NCBI RefSeq assembly: GCF_902832845.1
Contig: NZ_CADFDB010000009.1
Location: 310,001 to 374,000 of the forward strand
DNA length: 64,000 nt
Origin: Burkholderia metallica
Lineage (GTDB): Bacteria; Pseudomonadota; Gammaproteobacteria; Burkholderiales; Burkholderiaceae
Reading direction: 5' to 3'
Part shown: positions 55,762-64,000 of the stretch, one piece after another
How the letters are laid out: each line of letters begins with the position of its first letter
Position numbering within the stretch: the first letter of the stretch is position 1
Translations under genes and position numbers: made by a program
Notes under the pieces: generated by a model
Seen by the model: the letters and a program-made list of their open reading frames with translations, nothing else
Databases searched by the model: none
Told to the model about the DNA's origin: nothing

Positions 55762-57597
55762 ATGGAAGCCAACAGGAAACAGACGTCACGCAAGGGCTCC
55801 TGGCGCAGCGCCTTGCATACGCTGCGCCGCTTCGCCTGGTCGGGCGGCGCGCTGATGCCCGCGCGCGCCGGTGCGCCGCGCCGCGACGACTCCGTGCGCA
55901 ACTGGCTGGAACAGACGGTCGGCACGGTGGATTTCCTCGCCCATGTCGACCGCGAACTGCGCTTCCTGTATGTGTCCGACGCGAGCCTGCGCTTCATCGG
56001 CTACCACCGCGACTACCTGCACACGCTGACGCTGCGCGACCTGATCGCCGAACAGGATACCGCGGCGCTCGACGGCCTGCTCGCGCGCGCCGCGCGTTCC
56101 GGCCAGGTCGAGAAGGCGACGATGTGCATCGTCAAGTCGCTCACCTACCCGCTGGACGTCGAGATCCGTGCGTTCAAGAGCCGCCACCACGGCGTCGACG
56201 GGTTCGCGATCGCGGCGTTCGACGTGTCGTCGTGGCGTGCGCTCGAGGCACGCCTGACCTACGAAATGCACCACGACCCGATGACCGGGCTCGACAATCT
56301 GTCCGCGCTCGTGCCCGCGCTGATGCGCGCGCAGCAGGCCGCCGACGGCGACGGCACCTGCGCGGCGCTGCTGCTGCTCGACCTCGACGACTACCAGCGG
56401 ATCAACCGCGCGCTCGGCTACGACGCGGGCGACATGCTGCTGCGCGAGACCGCGCAGCGGCTGAAAGCGCTCGTCACGCCGAACGAGCGGCTCGCGCGCG
56501 TCGCGAGCGACAAGTTCGCGGTCGTGCTCTGTGCGCCGGACCGCACGCAGGCGAGCCACGCGGCCGATGCGCTCGCCCGCCGGCTGCAGGCCGCGGTGCG
56601 CGAGCCCTACGTGTACCAGGGGCAGACCGTGCACCTGTCCGCGAGCATCGGCATCGCTCTGTACCCCGACGAGCGCCCCGCGCCGCATCGTGCGCAGCAC
56701 CACAGCCCGCTGCTGCGCCGCGCCGACCATGCGCTGTCGCAGGCGAAGGCGTCGGGCGGCAACGCGCTCGCGTTCCACGCGCCCGTCGACGATCCGGCCG
56801 ACGCCGAACGGCTGAAGCTCGAGGCCGACCTGTACGACGGCGTGCGCAACGGCGAGTTTTCGCTCCATTTCCAGCCGATCACGCGCAGCCAGTCGGGCGC
56901 GGTGGTCGGCGTCGAGGCGCTGATCCGCTGGCGCCATCCGGTGCACGGCCTCGTGCCGCCGGCGACTTTCATCCCGCTGGCCGAATCGACCGGCCTGATC
57001 AACTACCTCGGCAACTGGGTGCTCAAGGCCGCGTGCATGCAGCTCGTCGCATGGGATCGCCAGGGGCTCGCGCTGCAATACGTGGCGGTCAACGTGTCGC
57101 CGCAGCAGTTCCGCGACCCGCGCTTCACGCAGAGCGTGCGCGAGGCGATCGCGCTGACGGGCATCGATCCGCGCCGCATCGTGCTCGAGATCACCGAAAG
57201 CCTGCTGATGCACGATCCCGCGCAGGCGAAGGGGCTGCTCGAGGAGCTGACCGATCTCGGCATCCGCTTCGCGATCGACGATTTCGGCACCGGCTATTCG
57301 AGCCTCGCGTATCTGCAACGCTTCCCGCTCGCGAAGCTGAAGATCGACCGCAGTTTCGTCGAGAACCTGCTGACCTCGCGCAACGATCGCGCGATCGTGT
57401 CGGCGGTGGTCGGCCTCGCGCAGACGCTCGATCTCGAACTCGTCGCGGAAGGCGTCGAGACCGAGGCGCAGCGCGAATTGCTGACGGAGATGGGCTGCAA
57501 CCATATCCAGGGCTGGCTCGTCTGCCAGGCGCTGCCGTCCGAGGAGCTCGCGCAGCGCTTCGAGGCGCAGCAGCTGCACCTGCACGCCGCCGCCTGA
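55762..57597 (+). CDS. PAS-GGDEF-EAL protein with degenerate GGDEF; c-di-GMP phosphodiesterase likely
   Basis: A 611-residue cytoplasmic protein. PAS-like sensor about 50-160 (VDFLAHVDRELRFLYVSDASLRFIGY), GGDEF-fold domain about 165-340, EAL domain about 360-600. The GGDEF signature is replaced by VASDKF (247-252), so cyclase activity is unlikely and GTP sensing is possible. The EAL domain has EALIRW (385), Asn444, EITES (Glu476), DDFGTGYSS (506-514), KLKIDRS (Lys527), AEGVET (Glu563) and Gln583, all as in active enzymes. The ATG at 55762 is preceded by AGCGAGAAAC. 25 bp to the HDOD gene, probably one operon. Confidence 0.9.
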   Translation: MEANRKQTSRKGSWRSALHTLRRFAWSGGALMPARAGAPRRDDSVRNWLEQTVGTVDFLAHVDRELRFLYVSDASLRFIGYHRDYLHTLTLRDLIAEQDTAALDGLLARAARSGQVEKATMCIVKSLTYPLDVEIRAFKSRHHGVDGFAIAAFDVSSWRALEARLTYEMHHDPMTGLDNLSALVPALMRAQQAADGDGTCAALLLLDLDDYQRINRALGYDAGDMLLRETAQRLKALVTPNERLARVASDKFAVVLCAPDRTQASHAADALARRLQAAVREPYVYQGQTVHLSASIGIALYPDERPAPHRAQHHSPLLRRADHALSQAKASGGNALAFHAPVDDPADAERLKLEADLYDGVRNGEFSLHFQPITRSQSGAVVGVEALIRWRHPVHGLVPPATFIPLAESTGLINYLGNWVLKAACMQLVAWDRQGLALQYVAVNVSPQQFRDPRFTQSVREAIALTGIDPRRIVLEITESLLMHDPAQAKGLLEELTDLGIRFAIDDFGTGYSSLAYLQRFPLAKLKIDRSFVENLLTSRNDRAIVSAVVGLAQTLDLELVAEGVETEAQRELLTEMGCNHIQGWLVCQALPSEELAQRFEAQQLHLHAAA

Positions 57598-57622
57598 CGC
57601 GCGGCGAACCGGACGGATCCGT

Positions 57623-59125
57623 ATGTCAATCACCGAACACCTGCCCCGCACCGCGCTGCTCGACAAGCTGTGGGCCCGGATGAACGAACGGGGCGACTTC
57701 CCGCTGCTGTCGGAATCGCTGCGCGCGACGATGGCGGCGATGAAGAACGACGACCTCGACTTCACCGCGCTCGTGCGCGTCGTGCTGTCGGACTTCGCGC
57801 TCACGCAGAAAGTGCTGCGGCTCGCGAACTCCGCGATGTACATGGCGTTCGGCGGCAACATCACGACCGTGACCCGCGCGCTGATGGTGCTGGGCATGGA
57901 CGCCGTCGGCCATCTGGTCGTCGGGCTCAAGCTCGTCGACCATTTCCACCACAGCACGCCGCGGCGCATCGACGCGAAGCTCGAACTGAACCGCGCGCTG
58001 CTGTCCGGCTGCGTCGCGCGCAAGCTCACCGAGCGCGCCGAGCTGCGCTCGGGCGAGGAAGCCGTCGTCTGCACGCTGATGCGCCAGGTCGGCAAGCTGC
58101 TCGTGGTCTGCTATCTCGACAGCGAATGGGACCGGATCCGGCGCCGCGCGGCCGAGCTGAACGGCGACGACGCGGCCGCGTGCATCGACGTGCTCGGCGT
58201 CGGCTTCGACGAGATCGGGCTCGAGGCGGCCGCGCGCTGGCGGTTGCCCGACGTGATCTGCGCGGGGATGACCGACCCCGACCATGCGGCGCGCACCGAC
58301 GCGTTCGGCAACGACGATGACGACGACGGCGATGCAGGCCATCCGGCAGAAAACGAGCCGGCCGACCGCGTCCGCTGGCTGCGGGCGGTGAGCCGCTGCT
58401 CGACCGACGTCGCGGGCGCGCTCGTGATGCCCGCGAGCCCGCAGCGCGACGCGCGCATCGCGGCGCTCGCGCAGCACTACGGCACGGAGCTCGACATCGA
58501 ATCCGACGCACTCGTCGAGATCGCCGAGCGGCTCGCGCGCGAGGAAGCGAGCGACACCGTGATGCGCGAGATCGTCGAGTTGCGCGCGAACGCCGATGCG
58601 ATCGCGCGCGCGCAGGCCGAGCCCGAGGCATGCCTCGAAGCCGGCCTCGCGGACCTGCGCGCGCTGCCGTCCGAGCACGTGCTCACGCCGGTGCTCGCGC
58701 TCGCGTCGGAAAGCCTGCTGGCCGGCCTCGCGTTCACGCGCACCGTGATGTTCGTGCGTCACGACGACGGCACGTTCGCCGCGCGCCTCGGCTTCGGCCC
58801 GGGCGTCGACACGACGCTCGAGCGGCTGCGCTTCGACGAGCGCTTCGAGCCGGACGTGTTTCATCTCGCGATCACGAACTCGGTCGGCATCTTCATCGAG
58901 CAGGCGCAGGAGCCGAAGATGCTCAAGCGCCTGCCCGCGTGGTATCTCGACGCGTTCGACGACACGCGCGCGTTCGTGCTGCTGCCCGTACGCGTCGGCG
59001 CGACGACCGTCGCGCTGCTGTACGGCGACTGGGCCGGCCCGCAGCCCGCGCGCAAGATCACGCAGCAGGAAATGAGCGTGCTCAACGCGCTCGCGCACGA
59101 ACTGGGCCGGTTCTTTCCGGCCTGA
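57623..59125 (+). CDS. HDOD-domain signalling protein
   Basis: A 500-residue protein. The N-terminal HDOD domain (about 20-270) shows FPLLSESLRATMAAMKNDDLDFTALVRVVLSDFALTQKVLRLANSAMY and VTRALMVLGMDAVGHLVV, the non-hydrolytic HD-related fold. An acidic patch DDDDDGDAG lies near 235. The C-terminal part (about 330-495) may be GAF-like (RTVMFVRHDDGTFAARLGFGPGV, LLPVRVGATTVALLYGDWAG). HDOD proteins often act with c-di-GMP proteins in motility or virulence; here it follows the PAS-GGDEF-EAL gene by 25 bp. Exact role unknown. Confidence 0.88.
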   Translation: MSITEHLPRTALLDKLWARMNERGDFPLLSESLRATMAAMKNDDLDFTALVRVVLSDFALTQKVLRLANSAMYMAFGGNITTVTRALMVLGMDAVGHLVVGLKLVDHFHHSTPRRIDAKLELNRALLSGCVARKLTERAELRSGEEAVVCTLMRQVGKLLVVCYLDSEWDRIRRRAAELNGDDAAACIDVLGVGFDEIGLEAAARWRLPDVICAGMTDPDHAARTDAFGNDDDDDGDAGHPAENEPADRVRWLRAVSRCSTDVAGALVMPASPQRDARIAALAQHYGTELDIESDALVEIAERLAREEASDTVMREIVELRANADAIARAQAEPEACLEAGLADLRALPSEHVLTPVLALASESLLAGLAFTRTVMFVRHDDGTFAARLGFGPGVDTTLERLRFDERFEPDVFHLAITNSVGIFIEQAQEPKMLKRLPAWYLDAFDDTRAFVLLPVRVGATTVALLYGDWAGPQPARKITQQEMSVLNALAHELGRFFPA

Positions 59126-59165
59126 CGCGGCCGCTGCCCACGCCGCGCACCGTTTCCCGTCTCCA

Positions 59166-59197
59166 AAAACAAACCGGCCGCATCAGCGGCCGGTTTG
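59166..59197. terminator. Bidirectional terminator between HDOD and binding-protein genes
   Basis: CAAACCGGCCGC (59170-59181) with GCGGCCGGTTTG (59186-59197), 4-nt loop ATCA; AAAAA upstream gives a T-run for the minus strand (end of the binding-protein gene). Confidence 0.8.
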
Positions 59198-59224
59198 CTT
59201 GCATCGTGCGCTCGAACGCAACGC

Positions 59225-60019
59225 TTACTTGAGCGTCACGGGCACGCTGAAATACTTCTTCGCGAGGGTGTCGATCGTGCCGTCGGCCTTCAGGTCCTTC
59301 AGCGCCTGATCGAGCGCGGTCTTCAGCGCCGCGTCGTTCTTGCGCAGGCCGAAACCGACACCCGAGCCGAGGATCTCGGCGTCGCTCACGGTACCGCCCG
59401 CGAACGCAAAGCCCTGGCCTTGCGGCTTCGACAGGAAGCCCTTCGCGCCCGCTTCCGCATCCTGGAAGGTCGCGTCGAGACGGCCCGACTTCAGGTCGGC
59501 GTACGCCAGATCCTGCGTCTGGTACGGCACGACTTCGACGCCTGCCGGCGCCCACTTCTTCTTCGCGTACGCTTCCTGGATCGTGCCCTGCAGCACGCCG
59601 ACGCGCTTGCCCTTCAGCGATTGCGGGGTCGGCAGCAGGCCGCTGCCCTGCTTCGCGATCAGCTGGTTCGGGATCGTGTAGATCGGATCGGTGAACGCGA
59701 TCGCGTGCTTGCGCTGGTCGGTGATCGTCATGTCCGAGTTGATCGCGTCGAACTTGCGCGCCTGCAGCGCCGGGATCAGCCCGTCGAAGTCGTTCTCGAC
59801 CCACACGCACTTCGTCTTCAGCTTCGCGCACACCGCGTTGCCGATGTCGATGTCGAAGCCGGTCAGCTTGCCGTCGGGCGTCTTGTATTCGAACGGTGCG
59901 TACGAGGCCTCGACGCCGAAACGGAGCTCTTTCAGGTCAGCGGCAAACGCGCTGCCTGCCGCCACGGCCGATGCCGCCACCACCGCATGCGCGGCCACTT
60001 TACGCCAATCCAACTTCAT
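59225..60019 (-). CDS. Cationic amino-acid (arginine/ornithine/histidine) periplasmic binding protein
   Basis: A 264-residue ABC solute-binding family 3 protein (ArgT/HisJ type). Signal peptide to about AFA-A (26), then LRFGVEASYAPFEYKTPDGKLTGFDIDIGNAVCAKL, the conserved N-terminus; DAINSDMTITDQRKHAIAFTDPIY and GVLQGTIQEAYAKKKW follow. The ATG at 60019 has GAGGAG upstream. It lies 354 bp downstream of the ast genes on the same strand, which fits an arginine/ornithine role in supplying the AST pathway, but a hairpin lies between. Permease and ATPase genes are not in the window. Confidence 0.9.
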   Translation of the reverse strand: MKLDWRKVAAHAVVAASAVAAGSAFAADLKELRFGVEASYAPFEYKTPDGKLTGFDIDIGNAVCAKLKTKCVWVENDFDGLIPALQARKFDAINSDMTITDQRKHAIAFTDPIYTIPNQLIAKQGSGLLPTPQSLKGKRVGVLQGTIQEAYAKKKWAPAGVEVVPYQTQDLAYADLKSGRLDATFQDAEAGAKGFLSKPQGQGFAFAGGTVSDAEILGSGVGFGLRKNDAALKTALDQALKDLKADGTIDTLAKKYFSVPVTLK

Positions 60020-60373
60020 CAGGTGTTCTCCTCGATACTCGAATGTTCCGGAACTACGGGCGCATGCATCATTGCAGGGTCGGATAGCCCCGGCAACGTC
60101 GCCGCCGCGCCGTGATGCGGCGCAACAGCCGCAAGGCCGCGATTGTACCAATCCGCGCGGCCCGATACGGCAAAGCAGCCGCCGGCACGCGATGCTGCGC
60201 TGCGGCCGCCGGCCACGGCCGGAGCGCTCGTCGAACTTGCAAGACGATGTCGCAAATACGCAAGCGCGCCGCGCCGGGCGTCTGCGCAGCGCGCGCGCAT
60301 CGTCTCGAAAAGGGAATGGCCGGCGGGCGGGCGCGGGCCGCGGATCGCCGCGGCCGCGCGCCGTGGGCCGGCG
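60020..60373. other. Intergenic region between astE and the binding-protein gene
   Basis: About 350 bp. It holds the astE hairpin (60331-60359) and presumably the promoter of the binding-protein gene. No credible gene on either strand. Confidence 0.5.
60331..60359 (-). terminator. Hairpin after astE
   Basis: GCGCGGGCCGCGG (60331-60343) with CCGCGGCCGCGC (60348-60359), loop ATCG and one bulge, 15 bp beyond the astE stop. No T-run, so factor-dependent or attenuating. Confidence 0.5.
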
Positions 60374-61432
60374 TCAGACGAGCGCGGCGAGCGTCTCGCG
60401 CGTCGTGTCGACGACGAGCAGGCCCGCGCGCAAACCGGGCTTCACGGCCGGGTTCGGGAACACGATGCGCTCCTCGTCGTGCTTCACCGTGTAGCGGTAG
60501 TCGCCGTCCTGCGCGAGCACGGTGCCGCGCGCGAACGCGGTGAAGTTCGCGACGTCGGCCGCGACGAACAGCTCGAGCGCGTCGCTCTGCTTCGTGATCT
60601 GGTCGATCACGGTGAATACGCGCGGCAACGGCGCGTCGGCGTCACGCGCGGCGCCCGACACGAGCTTGCGTACCGCCCGGTCGGCCGGCGCGAAGCGCGA
60701 CAGGTCGTTCTGACCGAACGGCCGCACCTTGCCGAGTTCCAGCGTGCACGCGAGCGCGCCGCAGTGCTCGGCCGTGAAATGCGAATACGTGTTGCCCTTC
60801 GCGGTATGCAGCAGCACGGCCGCGATGCGCGCATCGCCGAGCCATTCGACCATCGTGCGGGCCGGCGGCGTGCCCGTGTGCGGCAGCAGCGCGAACTGCT
60901 CGAACACCGATGCGCGGATCGCCGTGTGCATGTCGACGTGCCAGCGTGCGGCGCCGGCCGGCGCCGCCGCGAAGAACGCGGCGGCCGCCGCTTCGAGCTG
61001 TGCGGCGCGCGGCGCTTCGCGGCTCGTCGGCACCTGCGCGTGACGGCCGCTGAACAGGCGATTCAGGTCGTCGTCGAGATAGCGCTCGCCCGCCCGCATC
61101 GCCGGCACGTTGCCGAGCACGACGAGCAGCCGGCACGCGAGCGGCAGCGCGCCCGCCGCGAGATCGCGCACGAGCATCGACAGCAGCTCGATCGGCGCGG
61201 TCTCGTCGCCGTGCACGCCGGCCGACACGAGCACGCTGGCGCGCGCCGGCGCGGCGGCGGTGCCGGCCGCCGCCGGTTCGAGCGCGAGCAGCCCGGCGCC
61301 GAACCATTGCCAGCGCACCGCACCGTGCGCGCACGCGCCGTCCGTCACGGCCGGCGTGTCGCCCGCGAGCGTGAACGCGAGGAAGTCGTCGAGCAGCCCG
61401 GCGCCCGTGCGGGAATCAGCGCTGGAAGTCAT
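60374..61432 (-). CDS. astE: Succinylglutamate desuccinylase AstE
   Basis: Zinc carboxypeptidase-like enzyme, 352 residues, that splits N-succinylglutamate to glutamate and succinate, the last AST-pathway step. Zinc ligands are His74 and Glu77 in GVHGDETAP and a His in WHVDMHT (165-170). The AST pathway is cytoplasmic, and AstE has no signal. The ATG at 61432 overlaps the end of astB by 17 nt, so the two are translationally linked. Transcribed astD-astB-astE in this window. Confidence 0.95.
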   Translation of the reverse strand: MTSSADSRTGAGLLDDFLAFTLAGDTPAVTDGACAHGAVRWQWFGAGLLALEPAAAGTAAAPARASVLVSAGVHGDETAPIELLSMLVRDLAAGALPLACRLLVVLGNVPAMRAGERYLDDDLNRLFSGRHAQVPTSREAPRAAQLEAAAAAFFAAAPAGAARWHVDMHTAIRASVFEQFALLPHTGTPPARTMVEWLGDARIAAVLLHTAKGNTYSHFTAEHCGALACTLELGKVRPFGQNDLSRFAPADRAVRKLVSGAARDADAPLPRVFTVIDQITKQSDALELFVAADVANFTAFARGTVLAQDGDYRYTVKHDEERIVFPNPAVKPGLRAGLLVVDTTRETLAALV

Positions 61433-62756
61433 ACAGCGACCCGACGCGCAGGATCTGCGTGAGCTCGTCGAGCGCCGTGCGCGATTCGTCGAGCAACGCC
61501 GGATCGGCGAGGTCTTCCGGTGCGAGGCGATCGCGATAGTGCCGGTCGATCCACGAATCGAGCGACGTGAACAGCGTGTCGTTGATCCACACGTTCGACG
61601 TGACGGCCGCGCGTTCCGCGTCGTTCAACACCACGCGCAGGCGCAGGCAGGCCGGGCCACCGCCGTTCTTCATGCTCTCGCGCAGGTCGAACACGAGCAC
61701 GTCGCGAATCGGGCCGTTGCCGGCCGCGAGTTCGTCGAGATAGGCCGCGACGTTGCCGTTCTCGCGGCATTCCTGCGGCACGACGAGCACCTGCGAGCCG
61801 TCCGCGCGCGACAGCAGCTGGCTGTTGAACAGGTACGACGTCACCGCATCGTTCACGCTCACGGCCGCATCGGGCACCTCGATCACGTTCAGGCGCGCGC
61901 CGCGTGCGTCGAGCGCGGCGGTCAGCGTGTCGTAGATCGCCTGCTTGTTGACGAATGCGCGCTCGTGCGTGAACAGCGTGTCGCGGTTGCCGACCGAAAT
62001 CACGTCGTTGTGGAACACGCCCGCGTCGATCACGTCCGGGTCCTGCTGCGCATAGACCGTCGCTTCTTCGGCGAGCCCGTGGCGATGCGCGACCGCGCGG
62101 CTCGCCTCGAACGTCTGGCGCGCCGGGAAGCGCTTCGGCTCGGGCCCGCGGCGATATTCCGCGCGGCCGTACACGAAGAACTCGATGCCCGGCTTGCCGT
62201 ATTCGGCGCAAAAGCGCGTGTGGTTCGCCGCACCTTCGTCGCCGAGTGCCGGCGTGCCGGTCAGCGCTTCGTGCACCGCGAAGTGCGCGGGATCGGCGAA
62301 CAGCGTCGACAGCGTGCGGCGCGTCGCTTCGTGCTCGATCGCGCGATGCAGCTTGCTGCACAGGTTGGCCGGCGTGAAGTGCACGCGGCCGTCGCTCGTG
62401 TCGGCCGACGGGCTGACGGTGGCCGCGTTCGCGGTCCACATCGCCGATGCCGAGCTTGCCGCGGCGAGCAGTTCGGGCGCCTGCTTCGCGGCCTTCGCGA
62501 TCACGTCCGCGTCCTTGCCCGAGAAGCCGAGCTCGCGCAGCAGGCGCAGCGACGGCCGTTCCTGCGGCGGCAGCACGCCCTGCGCGAAACCGAGGTCCGC
62601 GAGCTGCTTCATCTTGCGCAGCCCCTGCTTCGCGGCGGCCTTCGGGTTCGCGGCCGACTTTTCGTTGTTCAGCGACGCCACGTTGCCGAACGACAGTCCG
62701 GCGTAGTTGTGGGTCGGGCCGACGAGTCCGTCGAAATTGGCTTCTTGTGCGTTCAT
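61416..62756 (-). CDS. astB: N-succinylarginine dihydrolase AstB
   Basis: A 446-residue enzyme of the pentein/amidinotransferase fold that hydrolyses N-succinylarginine to N-succinylornithine, two NH3 and CO2. Family start [21 protein letters not shown]; catalytic segments [10 protein letters not shown] (His) and [14 protein letters not shown] (catalytic Cys). Typical length (about 445). The ATG at 62756 is 14 nt after the astD stop; the frame is open further upstream but that is astD antiphase sequence. Second step of arginine catabolism. Confidence 0.97.
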   Translation of the reverse strand: MNAQEANFDGLVGPTHNYAGLSFGNVASLNNEKSAANPKAAAKQGLRKMKQLADLGFAQGVLPPQERPSLRLLRELGFSGKDADVIAKAAKQAPELLAAASSASAMWTANAATVSPSADTSDGRVHFTPANLCSKLHRAIEHEATRRTLSTLFADPAHFAVHEALTGTPALGDEGAANHTRFCAEYGKPGIEFFVYGRAEYRRGPEPKRFPARQTFEASRAVAHRHGLAEEATVYAQQDPDVIDAGVFHNDVISVGNRDTLFTHERAFVNKQAIYDTLTAALDARGARLNVIEVPDAAVSVNDAVTSYLFNSQLLSRADGSQVLVVPQECRENGNVAAYLDELAAGNGPIRDVLVFDLRESMKNGGGPACLRLRVVLNDAERAAVTSNVWINDTLFTSLDSWIDRHYRDRLAPEDLADPALLDESRTALDELTQILRVGSLYDFQR

Positions 62757-62770
62757 CGTCGCTCCCTCGA

Positions 62771-64000
<1,230 letters not shown>

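Overview
The window is GC-rich (roughly two thirds G+C by eye), densely coded chromosomal DNA of a beta-proteobacterium. Gene content and order fit Burkholderia, most likely a Burkholderia cepacia complex chromosome: a TPP-riboswitch thiC, recC-recB-recD, FUSC-family and RND transporters, an Amt next to a PhoX phosphatase, an ast arginine-degradation cluster, and many c-di-GMP, IclR, AraC and Lrp proteins. I see no insertion sequence, prophage, CRISPR array, tRNA or rRNA gene. The species assignment is an inference from gene content only.

Layout. 1-5.6 kb: the end of a metallophosphoesterase gene, an MFS exporter, a convergent EamA exporter, a Tat-exported molybdenum oxidoreductase with its cytochrome b partner, and a small exported MXKDX-repeat protein. 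5.8-8.1 kb: TPP riboswitch, thiC and its terminator. 8.2-12.1 kb: two small lipoproteins, a second EamA exporter, and an EAL phosphodiesterase whose 3' end carries a 111-bp tandem duplication. 12.1-21.8 kb (minus strand): recC-recB-recD-arfB, each junction a 4-nt ATGA overlap. 22-30 kb: FUSC protein, an amino-acid permease behind a HutC-type palindrome, a small membrane protein, and a three-gene ferric-iron ABC transporter with a candidate Fur box. 30-33 kb: Lrp/AsnC regulator with its own palindrome, an NAD(P)-binding protein and an Rrf2 regulator that share one operator motif, a lipoprotein and a small membrane protein. 33-37 kb: Amt transporter and PhoX-type phosphatase. 36.65-37.25 kb: a gene-free stretch with stacked terminators and a candidate minus-strand small RNA. 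37.2-46.2 kb: IclR regulator and an MdtABC-type RND pump. 46.2-51.8 kb (minus): IorAB-type molybdenum hydroxylase, porin, AraC and IclR regulators, apparently one operon. 52-55.6 kb: VOC protein, NYN-OST-HTH protein with a histone H1-like tail, NAD(P)-binding protein, periplasmic peroxiredoxin. 55.7-59.1 kb: PAS-GGDEF(degenerate)-EAL protein and an HDOD protein. 59.2-64 kb (minus): a cationic amino-acid binding protein and astE, astB, astD (the last cut by the window end).

How the genes fit together. RecCBD forms the double-strand-break repair nuclease/helicase and is translationally coupled to a ribosome-rescue factor. The ast genes convert arginine through succinylarginine to glutamate and succinate, with an arginine-type periplasmic binding protein downstream. 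The ior-like operon pairs a periplasmic N-heterocycle or aldehyde hydroxylase with a porin and two regulators, which suggests an inducible uptake-and-oxidation unit. The least explained items are the small-RNA candidate near 37 kb, the Rrf2 two-promoter operator, the NYN/H1-like protein and the ior operon. Everything else is ordinary core Burkholderia genome.
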